Below are positions 1 through 12,780 of a stretch of DNA of 64,000 bases, piece after piece. The notes beneath the pieces are model-generated. The model did no database searches. It had not been told where the DNA came from and was given only the letters and a program-made list of their open reading frames with translations. The stretch covers positions 332,230-396,229 of the forward strand of contig CAUYUJ010010480.1 of NCBI GenBank assembly GCA_963575745.1, given 5' to 3'. The translations under genes and the position numbers were made by a program. The stretch is from Prorocentrum cordatum. Taxonomy: Eukaryota > Sar > Dinophyceae > Prorocentrales > Prorocentraceae. The stretch's first letter is position 1. Every line of letters starts with the position of its first letter.

Positions 1-484
1 CATGTGAGCGACGCAGGAAAGCGGGATCGGCTGCGCTGACATTGGCGCGTAAGCTCCCCGCTTGAGGGCGCGCGTATGCGCCCTCGTCTCCAATGTGGCG
101 TGCCGCGGTGTCGGCCCGCGTATGCTGCGGCGCAAGGTTGCTGTGCCATCTCGCGAAACACCCGCTTGTTCTCGTCGCCCATGTGGGCACCTGCTCCAAA
201 GCATGATTGATGCGCACTCCACAGGGGGCCTGACGACCTGCCCTACATCCAACGGCAGCTCCTGGGCTGGCGTCGGCCGCCTTCCCCCCGCGCGCCCGCA
301 CCCGCGAGGGTTTTCGTTAGCCTGGGGCTTGGGGCGGTCAGCGGCCGCACTGGGCGGTGAGGCTTGCCCTCCCGTGGGGGAGGGGGAGAGGCATGGGCAT
401 GGGCAGGGGGGGAGGGGGAGGAGGAGGTGGAGGAGGAGAAGGAGGCCGGCGGGAGGCAGGGGTAGGTGGGTGGACGACTGCAGG

Positions 485-660
485 GTATGAGGAGGAGGAG
501 GAGGAGGAGTAGGAGGAGGAGAAGGCACAAGAGGAGGACGAGGACGAGGAGGACGAGGAGGAGGTGGAGAAGGACGAAGAGGCACAGGAGGAGGAGGAGG
601 AGGAGGAGGAGGAGAAGGAGGAGGAGGAGGAGGAGGGGGAGGAGGAGGGAGGAGGAGGGA
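485..660 (+). repeat. (GAG)n array
   Basis: Purine-rich trinucleotide array. Similar (GAG)n tracts on the plus strand lie at 3973-4180, 8466-8655, 10987-11240, 14450-14530, 17985-18180, 27155-27200, 28288-28955, 51890-51945, 56997-57048, 57756-57930 and 59834-59995. Poly-Glu, poly-Arg and poly-Gly frames in them are not genes. Confidence 0.95.
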
Positions 661-813
661 GGCGCGGAGTGGCGAGCCTCACTGCCGCTGTGGCCTCAGC
701 CGCCCCTGCACGGGCACCAGGATTGCTGCGCGCGCGCGAAGCAACGCCGGCCGTGGGGCGGCGCGTGCAGCCGGGGGTTGTTCGAGGGGGGCTTTTCAGC
801 TGCTTGCTAAAGT

Positions 814-973
814 GAAGTCGGGCCTGTCCCTCCACAGGAGGAGTATTCAAAAACAGTCCAGGAATAGCAGGAGGACGATGTTTGGGACTATCTTTGACTA
901 TTGTCGTCTATGTTCCGAGCATTTCCTTTAATTTTCGTCCCAAATCCGCCTGTAGAGGACATGCCCGACCTAA
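814..973. repeat. TIR element family A, copy 1
   Basis: The left end gaagtcgggcctgtccctcc and the right end, which reads as its complement (ctgtagaggacatgcccgacc), form terminal inverted repeats of about 25 bp around an AT-rich core. Copies also occur at 4384, 4833, 5220, 14870, 18278 and 18600. No coding capacity: a MITE-like element. Confidence 0.75.
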
Positions 974-979
974 TGCGAA

Positions 980-1165
980 AGTCGGACCGAGGTATAAGCT
1001 CGAGGTCGGTTCGGGGAGGGTGTCCTGCTGTTTTTCGTGTTTGTTGGGTGTTCTTGTGCATCCTTGGTGAGGGCACCCTCGAGTGTTCTTCAGTTTGGGC
1101 TGGCGGAGGGTCTCATGTTCTTGAAGCATGTTCTTCTGTCCTAGGTCCGACTGTACTGCGTGTCA
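980..1165 (+). repeat. Dispersed repeat pair, copy 1 (partner 2047-2230)
   Basis: cggaccgaggtataagctcg..., gttcttgtgcatcc and ggcggagggtctcatgttct recur in the same order at 2047-2230. Non-coding. Confidence 0.75.
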
Positions 1166-2046
1166 GGAAGAGGTGGGCTCAAACCATGTCACAGTCAACC
1201 CGGACAGTAAGGATGAACGGCTTTCCAGAGTTGCCTTTGCTTCCTTGCCCCTTCGGCCCATCCCTGGTCGCTCTCGCTGAACGCGCCCCGCTCGCAAAGT
1301 GTCGGCATGGCCTTCTACCGAGCAGTGGTGAAGCGGCCTGCCTTGCCTATAGGCCCACCAGAAAGTCTCAAGAACCTCTTGTGGTTTGCGCGAAATGTTC
1401 TCAGAACATTTCTAGCTGAGACTGTCTTGCTTGCATACGTCGGCTTCATATTTGAAGGACGTTGCTTTTTGTTTGTTCGAACATTCCTTTGTTCTGAGAA
1501 GATTCCGTGGTAGGCCTATAGGAATGCCGGGACGGTCGGTCCCTGCTCAATTCCAAGGCCCTTGCATCCTCACCGCGCATCCTTACTATACGGGTTGAGT
1601 TGAGTCTTCCTTGATTTTTCCTTGTGTCATTGGCTGGTTTTTGTTAACCCTGGCGTTAGCAGGCGTGACCAATGGGGGGGGCGAGGGGGGGGCTCGTCAT
1701 GTCACGATTCGCGCCGTCGTCCGCCAGGGAATGCTGAGGAGTGCCTATTTCTCTGACGGCGCCGGCGCGAGTCGTGACGTGACCGCGGGGTGGGGGGACG
1801 GGGGGGGCGGGGCCAGTCACGGGCGTTAACGCGAAAGAAAACAGACACGGGTTCGAAGGGTGCGGGCTTACAGAAGGCTGGTGGCTCCTTGCCCAGACCT
1901 CCACAACGTGTTGATAAAATCATGGCGGCGGTCATCTCAGTTTTCTGCTCCGGGGGGCCCTCGCTGGGCCCCGTGACCGTTCACAAAAAGGCTCGAGCTG
2001 AAAAACGACCCCGTCGGGACTTGCGGGGGCCACGTAAGGAAAACAT

Positions 2047-2230
2047 CAATACGGTCGGACCGAGGTAGAAGATCGAGGTCGGTTCGGGGAGGGTACCCTA
2101 ATGTTCTTCTTGTTTGTTGGATGTTCTTGTGCATCCCGGGGGAGGATACCCGCGAATGTGCTTCAGTCTGGCTGGCGGAGGGTCTCATGTTTTTGAAGGA
2201 TGTTATTCTGTCCTGGCTCCAGCCCGACAC
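2047..2230 (+). repeat. Dispersed repeat pair, copy 2 (partner 980-1165)
   Basis: It is similar to 980-1165 along its whole length, with small indels. No coding potential was identified. Confidence 0.75.
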
Positions 2231-2825
2231 TGGGCGTATGGGAAGAAGGCTCCTTGGATAGTTGGCTCTCGGGCACTGGCTGGTGGCCTGCAAGAGCAGA
2301 TTTCCGGGCGTTTTTCAAGAGGGGAAAACACAGAAACAATTCATCGTCGATTCCCCCAAAAAAGATGGGAAAATATGGGAAGTGGGGGGGAAGACACAAA
2401 CCCAGAAAATATGGGAAAGTATGGGGTATCCTGGGATTTGTGTGTATTTATTTGTGTGTCCTTGGGCCCCTTCAGTGTTCGTAGGATCTTGGAGGTCTTC
2501 ATCTTCGGTGTGCTCTCCTGGCGCTGCGCCTCGCCGGGAGCGTTCGGGGGGTGCCAGGAGCGGCCGCTGGAGGCGGGAGCTATGGCCCGAAAGCCAAGCC
2601 CTTCTCGTGGCGAAACACCGGCGACAGATGCTTTTTGGCCGTTGTTGGCCTCTGGCCCAGGACCGTCAACAGACGGCTCAGCATGAGGAGCTGGCCCTGG
2701 GGAGCGGGTCGAGATCTCTGGGGGGCGACGTGGCGACGTGGCGAACAAGCCACGACACCGAGGGTCTGGGCAGAAGGGCTTACCAGACGGCCCCTGTCTT
2801 TTACGAAGACCCTCCGACGCAGACC

Positions 2826-2960
2826 CCCGACGTCATGCTTTTTCACAACTTGGGCCTTCCGAGATCTTTAATCCACTTCCTTGGGTCAGCTTTCATCCTG
2901 AGCCGTTTCTTGTTGACGGTTCCGGGGCCCAGCGCGGGCCTCCAGGGCCCAAACATGTGC
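2826..2960 (+). repeat. Dispersed repeat (CCCGACGTCATG family)
   Basis: cccgacgtcatgctttttca, catcctgagccgtttcttgt and gacggttccggggccc resemble 58461-58600 and, more loosely, 25435-25570 and (inverted) 49965-50090. Non-coding, with unclear ends. Confidence 0.5.
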
Positions 2961-3629
2961 AACACCCGGCCGTCGTGACTTTGGAACGACGCGAGGGGGT
3001 CTTGAATGCCTCTGAGAAGGCTGCCCCCCCCCTGCCTGCATCCCCTCGTTGAGGATGGATGCAACTCCTGTGATGTTTAAGTCAGCATCGGCGCAGGCAC
3101 ATCCATGGTCCAAAGCTGGCCTCATCCCGCTCAATCCCGATTCATCCAGCCTGATCCCGCATAGTACGGTTTAATTCGGCTCCAGCCGGGATCTTGCAGA
3201 TTCTCATCTGTCCGACTCCAGCGCCTCTCCGATTCATACCCCTGTGTCTCCGACTCCGGCTCCGACCTCACCAACTCCAGCTCGCATCTTTCCGATTCTG
3301 GCTCCGATTTACCAGTGCCGTCACTCCGACTTCAGCCCCAACCCCTGCGTTCTTTCCGACTCCGGCTCCGACGCTCGATCTCGTCCTTCCGACCCTGGCT
3401 GCCCAACAGTCCCAACTCCGGATTCTGAGCGGCCAACATCGGCGCCCCGGCGCCCACCCGCTACACCCGCGTAGGTGCATTCTGCGGGACTGACTGTCTG
3501 TCTGTCTGTCTGTCCCAGACGTGATCAGGGCTGGTCCAGCTTCGTGGCCCCTGCATCGGGCTTGATAACCGTTACTCGTTCTTACCAAGAGCGTGTTTCT
3601 TTATTGCTTGGGGCATACTGGGCGTTGTA

Positions 3630-3780
3630 GCCCCTGCCCCTGCCCCCCCCCCCCCCCGCTATAACGTAACGCCCCCCCCCCCCCCCCCCTCCCTAGTGCG
3701 CCCCCGGGCACTGCCGCCGTTCGCACGGCGGGGGAGGCGTTACATCAAACCGCCCCCCCCCTGGCCCCCTCCCCCCCCCT
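3630..3780 (+). repeat. Poly-C tracts with an inverted pair
   Basis: Three C runs of 10-16 bases alternate with gctataacgtaacg and cctataatg. cgttacatc on the right echoes the cgtaacg of the left, so the segment is partly palindromic. Non-coding. Confidence 0.7.
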
Positions 3781-3972
3781 ATAATGCCCATGATCGCCGA
3801 AACTAAAGAAACGCGCTCCAAGACCTCCCAGGAGTTGCTTCCACCCCTTCGGTGGTGCGCGCCGCCTGAAGCCGAGCCTCCCGCGGCTTACCTTTGAAGA
3901 GGGACGCACAGCACCGGTCCCTCGCAGACATAAACACGGCGCCACTCGCGCCGCGCCGCTGGTCCGAGGCAG

Positions 3973-4180
3973 CGAGGAGGAGGAGGAGGAGGAGGAGGAG
4001 GAGGAGGAGGAGGAGGAGGAGGAGGAGGAGGAGGGGGAAGAGGAGGAGGAGGAGGAAGAGAAGGAGGAAGAGGAGGAGGAGGAGGACGAGGAGGAAGGGA
4101 AGGAGAAAGAGGAGGAGGAGGAGGAACAGAAAGGATGAGGAAAAGGAGGAGGAGGAGGAGGGCGAGGGGAAGCAGGATGA
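3973..4180 (+). repeat. (GAG)n array
   Basis: Interrupted GAG/GAA repeat between two GC-rich segments that share gcagacataaacacggcg- and gcagacaaagcacagcgg-like motifs. The flanks look like a duplicated unit. Confidence 0.9.
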
Positions 4181-4383
4181 TTCCCCCAGTGCTTCTTCTC
4201 AGAAGGCGGCCTCCCCTCGCCACCCCCTCGGTGCGCGTCGCCGGCAGCTAGGCCTCCCGAGGTTATCCTCGAGGGGGAGCGCACAGCACTGGCCCCTCGC
4301 AGACAAAGCACAGCGGCGCCTCGCGCGCCCGCGACGCCTTGTCCAGGGTTCGGGGCCTTACGGTCGGGAACTTCTGCTTAGCC

Positions 4384-4523
4384 TTAAGTCGGGCCTGTCC
4401 CTCTACAGGAGGAGTACTCAAACATAGTATTGTCTTGAATTGTTTGTTGTTTTTTTCGAATGTTTTGGAGTATGTATCATTTTTCGCCTAAAATCCGCCT
4501 GTAGGGGGACATGCCCGACATAA
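4384..4523. repeat. TIR element family A, copy 2
   Basis: ttaagtcgggcctgtccctc opens the copy and the complementary tgtagggggacatgcccgac closes it, with an AT-rich core containing a T run. It is 140 bp long. Confidence 0.75.
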
Positions 4524-4832
4524 GCCTAGCCTGTCGCGGCGGCGGCCCCAGCGACGCGCGATGCCTTGCAAGCGGATAGCGTGTCGCTCCGATCCGGGTC
4601 GGCTCGCGCCCGCGCCGTCGGTCCGAGGCGTGGGTTGAGGGTCACGAGCGTCTGCTGGGCGCGTGGCGTCGTCGACTCCAGCCCGCCACGCTTCGGCGTG
4701 ACACGCGGGCCGGTGCCCCGTCCTTGCGCCTGCGCCGCTGGTCTGGGGCGTGGGTGATCGGTCGGGAACTCTGCCTCAGCGTGTTTCGCTCCGCCGCTTC
4801 CGCTCACCACGCTTCAGCACGACACGCTAAGC

Positions 4833-5013
4833 TTAAGTCGGGCCTGCCCCTCTACAGGGGGAATGCTCAAAACAAGTAAAAACTAGTATGGGGACGATTT
4901 GTTTTGTATTTCCTCTTTTTTTTTCCTCTTTCTTTTTTACACTTTGGGAGTATTTTGGGAGTATTTTTATTTTTTGCCCCAAATCTCCCTGCGGGGGGAC
5001 AGGCCCGACCTAA
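4833..5013. repeat. TIR element family A, copy 3
   Basis: It has the same termini as the other copies (ttaagtcgggcctgcccctc and ggacaggcccgacctaa) and a T-rich core of about 100 bp at 4890-4980. Confidence 0.75.
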
Positions 5014-5219
5014 CGCTAAGCATGTCCCAGTCCCCGTGCGTCAACGTCTCGAGTTTTCTCGGCCTCCCCGCCCCGCGGAGCGAAGCGACACGCCAGCCGC
5101 TCGCGGGGTAGGGCATGTCGCCGAGGCCGTCGCCACGACACGCGAAGCAGAAGTTTGGCCGACCGGCTTGGGCACCTCTGCAGGCGGTGGACATGGGACC
5201 CAGTGACCTGGGCCCTGCG

Positions 5220-5412
5220 TTAGGTCGGGCCTGTCCCCCTACAGGGGGATTGTGGGCAAGAAAGAAATCAGACTCAAGAAAGATTCAAGACATGGAAAAT
5301 TCTCAAGAAGTATTCCCTACCTGTCAAAAATAAAAAACAACAAAATCGTCCCCAGATTATTTGTTTGGCTGTTCTTGGATATTCCCCCTGCAGAGGGACA
5401 GGCCCGACTTGA
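5220..5412. repeat. TIR element family A, copy 4
   Basis: ttaggtcgggcctgtccccc opens it and gagggacaggcccgacttga closes it. It lies 206 bp after copy 3, making a local cluster of three copies at 4384-5412. Confidence 0.75.
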
Positions 5413-5999
5413 GGCTGGGGCACCTCAGCAGGCGGTGGACATTGACCCTGAGAATCTGGGCCTTGCGCTTTTCTCCATGCCAGGCGCTGTCGCCCGGTGT
5501 CGGGCCCCGGGCCGCAGAGGTTGATCCAGCTCGAAACGTGATGTACACCTTAGGCGATGCTTAAGAAAACTTAAGTTTTCGGCCAGTGTCTCGATTATTC
5601 TTAACGTTTCAATGTAAATCCTAAGATTTGAATAGACATTCTGGGTTTTTTTCCAAATTCTGAGACTATGAATTTCTTAACCCATGATTTCTAAAGCATT
5701 TCGCAGGGTGTAGGAAGATGTTGGGTCCAGGGCTCCGGTCGCGGTTCTTCGCGACTTCTGCTATAGCTGCGCATGGTCAGATCTCAGGGGGCCCAGACAG
5801 CCAAGTTCCCGAAAAGTCGGCAGGGAGGGTTCTCGCCGTGTTCGGCCTCTGGGTGCGCCCTCGCCAGGCGCGGGGTCGTCGAACAGCCAGTCGGGATGCA
5901 ACGCCGGCCCTCGGGAGAGGGTTGGGGACCGCGTTGTGGAGAAATGATGAAGTACCTTCTCTGGGGCTGTGATGTTGCAACCTACTTAAAAGAAGTAAG

Positions 6000-6108
6000 T
6001 TCGAAGCACCAAGAAGATTTCGAAACTGGAGGGCTTTCGCGTCTCGATCACCAGAAATAATTTCGAGCACCAAGAAGACATCGAAACTGGAGGGCTTTCG
6101 CGTCTCGT
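6000..6108 (+). repeat. Tandem duplication of about 58 bp
   Basis: cgaagcaccaagaagatttc...gggctttcgcgtctcg is followed at once by a second copy starting tcgagcaccaagaagacatc. Two units only. Confidence 0.85.
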
Positions 6109-7103
6109 GCCCTGCGAGGCGACACGCGTTCGACGCCGTTTCGATGCTCTCCTGGGTGCTCGAGCCTGTTTCTGGGGATGTGGCCCCTGAAGTGCGACAG
6201 GAGCGACAGAACTCCGAGGACGGATCCGTGCCCACCGCCCGTGGGGTCGCTCTTCGGGGGCTTCGGCAGGCGGTGCACATGGACCGGTTCGGGCTGCCCC
6301 GGGGCCCAAGCGTGGGGCGCTCCAGGCGCGGGGGCCCGTCCTCGAGGGAGCACGTGCCCCAGTACTGCTCGTGTGGTGGGATCTCCAATCGCGCGTGCTT
6401 GCGGCTCCCCCGTGGTGCTCACAGCGAGAGGCTCCAGGCTCCCGATGCCGCGCTCTTGTCCCGCAAGCGGTCCCCGGAAGCTTCGACTCTTTCCCCGGGG
6501 CCAGGTTTTCTTCCTCCTGGACCGATTTGGGACGGCCCCAGGGCCCTGCGGGGGCCCCTGGACGCAACAAAAATGCCCCAAACCGTGCGTCTTGGTTTCT
6601 GCGCGACGCCACGGGGCGCCCGGGGGGGGGGGGGAAACTAGCCGAAATTGATGCACGTGATCAGGGGATCGACGTGAATGTTCGGCTCTTGCGTGTTGAG
6701 TAGACTCGTGGAGTAAACTAGCAGAAAATATTTCTGGTAGTACGCGAACTGATCGAACGACGCAGTCCGCCACGAATTACCGTCCACTTGCAGCGAGGCA
6801 GCAGCGTGGGCAAGGTTAGCGCATCGGTCGCCTGCCGCCGCGCGCCTGTCTCACGCCACGCCCGCGTGGCCCTCCACGCCGCGCGCGGGTGCCATCGCGG
6901 GCGGCGGCGCCTGCGGTCGTGGCCCCCCCCCGGCGGCGCGGAGGCTTCGAGCAGACGTTCTTCGACGACTGCGACGCGGAGGCCGTGGACAAGCGAAGGA
7001 CCCCGAAGGCGATGAGCTTCATATTCGAGGAGCCTGACCACCTCCTGGACAAGGAGGGGGGGGGCAGAGACGCAGCGGGAGGGAGGGGGGTGAAGAACAG
7101 GTG

Positions 7104-7123
7104 GATGATGATGGTGATTATGG

Positions 7124-7161
<38 letters not shown>

Positions 7162-7725
7162 TTGTTGTTGTTGATGATGATGATGCTGTCGATGATGATG
7201 TTGATGATGATGATGATGATGAAGATGCGGAGGGGGAGGAGGAGGAGGAGGAGAAGGAGGAGAGGAGGAGGAGGAAGAAGAGGAGGAGGAGGAGGTGGTG
7301 GAGGGAGATGAGGATGATGATACTGAAGACGAAGAAACTCATGACGATGATGATGCTGATGATGCTGGTGATGGTGATGATGACGATGCTGATGATGCTG
7401 ATGCTGATGAAGTTGATGAGGAGTATGATTATGCTGATGATGTTGATGATGATGATGATGATGATGAGGAAGATGAGGATGAGGATAACGAGGATGAGAC
7501 TGATGCTGATGCTGATACGAATGCTGAGGATGGTGATGGTGATGGCGAGGTTTATGTGTATGATGATGATGCTGATGATGGTGATGATGATTGAGATGGT
7601 GATGCTGACCTCGAAGATGATGGTGGTACTGTTGATGATGATGCTGAGGATGATCATCATCATCTTTATCATCGCCATCATCATCATTGCGATGCTGGTG
7701 ATGCTGATGACGAGGATGATGATGC

Positions 7726-7758
<33 letters not shown>

Positions 7759-7769
7759 GTATGATGATT

Positions 7770-7805
<36 letters not shown>

Positions 7806-7907
7806 GTGATGCTGCTGATGCCGACGGTTATCATGACGATGCTGCTGCTGCTGGGGATGATGATGACGATGCCGATGACGATGATGATGGTGATAATGAT
7901 GATGATG

Positions 7908-7939
<32 letters not shown>

Positions 7940-8219
7940 GTTGATGCTGAGTATGGTGATACTGCTGATGCTGAAACTGCTTATGATGATGGTGATGGTG
8001 GTGATAAGGATGATGATGATGATGCCGATACCGATGATGTTTTTTTTTATGATGCTGCTGCTGATGACGGTGCTCATGATGTTGATTGTAAGATTGATTT
8101 GTCCAGGATGTAGATGATGTTGACGACCATGATGTTAATGTTGATGCTGTTGTTGCTGCTGATGGTGACGATGCTGCTTTGATGATGAAAAAGAAGAGGA
8201 GGGTGACGATGGTGATGAC

Positions 8220-8268
<49 letters not shown>

Positions 8269-8275
8269 CTGATGC

Positions 8276-8332
<57 letters not shown>

Positions 8333-8345
8333 CGATGCCGATGTG
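7104..8345 (+). repeat. (GAT)n-rich trinucleotide array
   Basis: Long interrupted GAT/GCT/GAG repeats (7104-8095 and 8209-8345). Translation gives Met, Asp or Ile/Ser homopolymers of up to 338 codons in several frames on both strands, so none is credible as a gene. Confidence 0.95.
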
Positions 8346-8659
8346 TTTGCCGATGGTGATGATGCTGACGATGATTATGCTGCTGATTATGCTGGTGTTG
8401 AGGATGCGTGTGCCGATGCCGTCGGTGATGATGTTGATGATGAGGATGAGGATGGTGACGATGTGGAGGAGGAGGAGGAGGAGGAGGAGGAGGAGGAGAA
8501 GGAGAATGAGGAGGGAGGAGAAGGAGGAGGAGGAGGAGGAGGATGAGGAGGAGGAGGCGGAGGAGGAGGATGAGGAGGGGAAGAGGGGTGAGGAGGAGGA
8601 GGAGGAGGAGGAGGAGGAGGAGGAGGAGGAGGAGGAGGAGTTGGAGGAGGATAGGAAGG

Positions 8660-9560
8660 ATGATCACGATCCAAGGAATCAAGGAGTCGCTTGGAAGCAC
8701 GATGTATGAGGGTGAGGACGAGGATTGGATTGGACACGTCGAGGGCAAGGCTGGGCCATCCAGCAACGAAGGTTGGAGAGCAAACCTTGCAACGCAAAGC
8801 GGCACAAGGTAGCCATCCAAACAACATGCCAGAAGGACCCGACCTAGAGACAACAACCGCGATGAGTCCCATGCAGAGCAGCGCTGCAAACCAGTTCCAC
8901 TGGTTGCCGCCGCCAACCAGGCAGACGTCACCAGAAGAGTGCGCGACTGAGACTTAAAGGCCATGCGCACTAAGTCCGTGACGCACCAACTCCGTGACAT
9001 TCAGTTTCCGCGCCACGGAGGGCTCATTTTTGACCGCCGGTCAGGTTTTTGACTGGCGATCGACAATAAGCAGCCATTTGTTCTGGGAACTGGTCTCGAC
9101 GCAAGGTCGTTCGGGCGCAAGCTGGATGAGCGATTAAAACGTATCATCCGGGACGAGATCTAGAACAGAGCCGGAATTCAACGCTGAATGCTTCAGCCAG
9201 CGTTTGGCTCTAGACTAAAACTGGGGACTGCGCCATGCAAAATTGTTTAACAGTCTGGCGCGGCCAATGCTGGAGTCCAAGCTCCGTGAATGACCACGTA
9301 ACAGCAGCCCCCTCAACCTCAAACCCATCCCCGACCACCACGTCCAGAGGGTGAGGACGAGGAGGTGGAGGTGGATGCGGAGGAGGAGGACGGCGGAGGG
9401 AGGACGGAGATGGCAAGCAGGAGGCTGGAGGTGTGGTTGGAGAGTGGAATGAGGATGGGGAACGCATGCGTATGGACGTGGCAGGGAGGCGTTCATGAAG
9501 AGGATTGAGGTCGGAGAGGGAGGTCAGGGAGGCGTGAAAGGGGGTTCGTACGTCAGCAAG
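8660..9560. other. No gene recognised (flank of GAT/GAG arrays)
   Basis: Mixed-composition sequence. A reverse frame of about 100 residues before the arrays (8700-9000) has normal amino-acid composition but matches nothing I know. Confidence 0.5.
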
Positions 9561-9564
9561 GAAG

Positions 9565-9612
9565 GGGAGGGAGAGAGAGCGAGAGAGAGAGAGAGAGAAA
9601 CAAAAAAAACAA

Positions 9613-9647
<35 letters not shown>

Positions 9648-9648
9648 G
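9565..9648 (+). repeat. (GA)n microsatellite
   Basis: gagagaga repeats interrupted by an A run. Similar short GA or CT runs are at 12430-12456, 29485-29530 and 61060-61080. Confidence 0.85.
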
Positions 9649-9649
9649 A

Positions 9650-10980
9650 CAGTTCAGACAAACGCACCCAGGGGGGGCCCTTCGGAGATGACCTTTCTCT
9701 CACTGCAGGGACGCTTGACTGGCCTCCCCGCAGGCCAGCGACAGGGCGCCCTTGGGCGAACAACTCCACGTCCTCCTCCAGGGCAGGCACGGGCTCGCCC
9801 TCGGGAACAACAAATGCGGAGCTGCCGAGCCTCCTCCTCCCTCCTCCCTCCTCCCTCCTCCCTCCTCCCTCCTCCCCTCCCCCCCCACCAAGCCGACCTG
9901 GAGGCAGTCTGAGAGGCACAGGCTGGCGCCACTCGGACACCGATGGCACCTGGCCCCTCCAACCTCGCCAGGTCGGTCCGCCCGGGGCCTCGGGCTCCCC
10001 TCACGGCGCCGAGGACCACATGGCTCGATCGCCAGGGCCTCAGGAGACCTGGAAGGACGGCTCCGGGGAGCCTCGAGGTGTTCTTCTTGCCAGTGCCTGC
10101 CATCCAGACGCTGAACCAAGGAACAGTTGGGGGACGAGAGGGGTTCGGTGTTCCTTGGGGTCATCCTGTGGCTGCTCCTCTAGCCCTCCCCGTGCTACGC
10201 TGGCGCTTTGGTGGCCCAAAAAAGTAGTCGTTTCGTATTTCCCGCTCCTCAATTTCATCGGTCCGACTGTACAAGCGAGCGCGCCGAGCCAGGACAGGCC
10301 TCGAAACTTTGTAGACCTTTGGCGCCGGCCGGAATCGTGGGTGGCATGGACCCTGAAAGTGGTGCAGAAGAGCAGAGCGGGGGAGCCTTCGACAAGGACA
10401 GGCAGATCGAGCAAACATTGCCATCCCGCTCTCCACGGCTTGGCTCCTCTTCAGCATTCTCCAGAACTGATTCCTCAGAAGAAGCAGCCTAGGGAACAAG
10501 GGGGGAGGGCGGGGGGGGGGATGCTGCTGGTGACCCCCTGCATCCTCCATTCGAGCCCATGCCAGGTCGGCCTCATGATTAAAGGCCAGATCAGAGAATA
10601 TGCGGGTCACTTGACATCTGCTTGACACGGCTGCTCGGACGACGACTAAGGCAGCCCCAGCTGCTTCGGCTGCGAAGGCAAAGGCTGAGCCTTGCTCCAA
10701 GAAGGGGCCCGAGAAGAACCGAGAGAAGCGGGAAACGGGTTTGCCAAGCATTGGTGTTCCGTTTGGAGTTCCCATTTCTGCCTCAGGCAGTCAGGGCGGT
10801 GCGGTTGTATGCTGCAGGCGCAGCAGCGGGCAACGCTCGCGCAACAGCGGTCGCGAGCATCGCAGCCTAAGCGCCGAGGAGTGCCGACTGGAACGCGTGG
10901 GAACAAAGTCTCACCAGTAGGGGCGGCGTCACGAGTGGGTATTGAGTATTGTGGAGGTATTGGGATCACCTGATCTCTGA
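9650..10980. other. No gene recognised; GC-rich region with a 376-codon frame
   Basis: The plus frame 9495-10625 stays open but begins in a GA microsatellite and is Pro/Ser/Gly/Arg-rich with no domain. Overlapping reverse frames are equally long, so GC content explains it. The region includes a short tandem cctcctccct repeat at 9834-9880. Confidence 0.5.
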
Positions 10981-10986
10981 CGCTGC

Positions 10987-11240
10987 ATGAAGGAGGAGGC
11001 GGAGGGGGAGGAGGAGGAGGAGGAGGGGGAGGCGAGGAGGAGAGGAGGAGGAGGGAGGAGGAGGAGGAGGAGGAGGAGGAGGGAGGAGGAGGGGGAGAGG
11101 GGTGAGGAGGAGGAGGAGGAGGAGGAGGAGGAGGAGGAGGAGGAGGAGGAGGAGGAGGAGCAAGAGGAGCAAGAGGAGGAGGAGGAGGAGGAGGAGAAGG
11201 AGGAGGAGGAGGAGGAGGAGGAGGAGGAGGAGGAGGAGGA
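10987..11240 (+). repeat. (GAG)n array
   Basis: About 250 bp of GAG repeats with few interruptions. Leu- or Ser-rich reverse frames and Glu-rich forward frames are artefacts of composition. Confidence 0.95.
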
Positions 11241-11244
11241 TTGT

Positions 11245-12780
11245 CGCGGATGTACCCTTAGGCCGTGGGCCGGGCTCACACACCTAAGCCCCTTAGGGGA
11301 GCGGGGTCTGGCCGACGCGAGAATCCTGCCACGCGGCCTAAACCGGGGGGCGGATGACAGTAATGATATTGAGGTGCTTAGTGCGGAACACCGGTCGATG
11401 CTCCACCTCTCTATCGCCTTCTCTGTCCACCGCCCCCTCCTCACCCTATGCCCTCTGGTGATCTGGTCAAATCCGGGCTCCCACAGGGTGGCGTCCCGAG
11501 TCTGGGAAGCGAATTTGCCTCCGCAGTGGTCCGCGCACACACTGAATCTGTAGCCGTGCACTGCCCAGCGGTTCCCCTCAGGGGAGCAATCGGACCCCTA
11601 ATGAGTCCGCGCGCCTCCCTGCCGCTGAATTTGAGCTCCAGGTACGGCCAAAACAGCCTCAGTGCACTGGTAAGCTGCCCAGCTCACCGGTGTTCTCTCC
11701 AGGCACGGCCGGGAGCCACCCGTTGGGAAAGCCCGACATCATGACGGGCGAGATGCGAGCACGACAGCGCGACTCATGAGGGGTACAGTCCCCAGCATGA
11801 GGGGTCAACGCATGAGAGGTGCAAGCCCCAGCGTGAAGGGTCAACGCACGAGGTAATGGGGACCATGTCCCCAGCATGAGGGGCCACCTTTCTGTACCCA
11901 TTTGGCGTGGCTGGGGAATGGCACTTGCCCCAGCCCGCGCTCGGACTCCACCCTTCTCCAACCCCCTCTGGCGTGGCTGGGGAATGGAATTCGCCCCAGC
12001 CACGCTCGGATATAGGGTACACACGCCACAGCCGCGCCAGCCCGACCGCCCACCCCAGCGCGGGCACGCGGCAGCAGCAAGAAATCATCATCGCGCGCGC
12101 GCGCGCCCAGAGGAGGACAACCCCCACTGCGCCCCAGCGGGAGCCCAGGGGGGAGCGAACGAACCCCAGAAGACCACCAAAACCGGCCGAAAATGGGACA
12201 CCGCCCCCCCCTTCCCTCGGTGTACCAAGGGGGCCCCGGTACACCGAGGGGGGGGGGGCGGCTCGGCGTCCCATTTCGGCGGCTTTCGGGGGGAGGAGCC
12301 GTCCCGCCCCTGGGCCGACCCCAACCGTCACGCACCGCCGGGCGGACACCTGATCCGCGGCAGCGGACGGCGAAGCGCGATTATCTAGGTGCCAGGTCGC
12401 GCACGACAAACGCCGCGCCCCAGAAGCAGAGAGAAAGAGAGAGAGAGAGAGAGACTGCCAGCTGGACACCGATCCGCAGCCAGCCGCAGGGCAGGAGCAA
12501 GAGCCCCTGCGGACACCGCCGTGCGGACGCATGATCCGCTGGCGACGGGCCGCCTGAACCGAATGTCCAACCGGACGCGTGGTCCGATATGACGGCCCTT
12601 TGAACCAAACCCCAGTCAAGGTCACATTTCGAGGCGGCATTCCTGCAGAAAGACGCCAAGGCAAGCAGAAGGCAAAACGCACGATGCTTGCCGCCACAGG
12701 CCAGGGCGCGGCCAAGCGTGTCAGATCCGCCTGCGGCTACTCCCATACAATTGTCTACGCGTGTTGCTGCGTATCGCACA
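11245..12780. other. No gene recognised
   Basis: GC-rich and compositionally biased. Near 11890-12010 the phrase ggcgtggctggggaatgg occurs twice, a local duplication. ccctcggtgtaccaaggggg and cggtacaccgaggggg (12215-12250) form an inverted repeat. Long reverse frames lack known motifs. Confidence 0.5.

Noticed and set aside
7101-8117. Open frames of up to 338 codons (Met/Asp/Ile-rich) across the GAT array
   Set aside because: Every frame is open because the repeat lacks stops; composition is homopolymeric on both strands.
9495-10625. A 376-codon plus-strand frame
   Set aside because: Starts in a GA microsatellite, is low complexity in its first half, overlaps equally long reverse frames and shows no motif.
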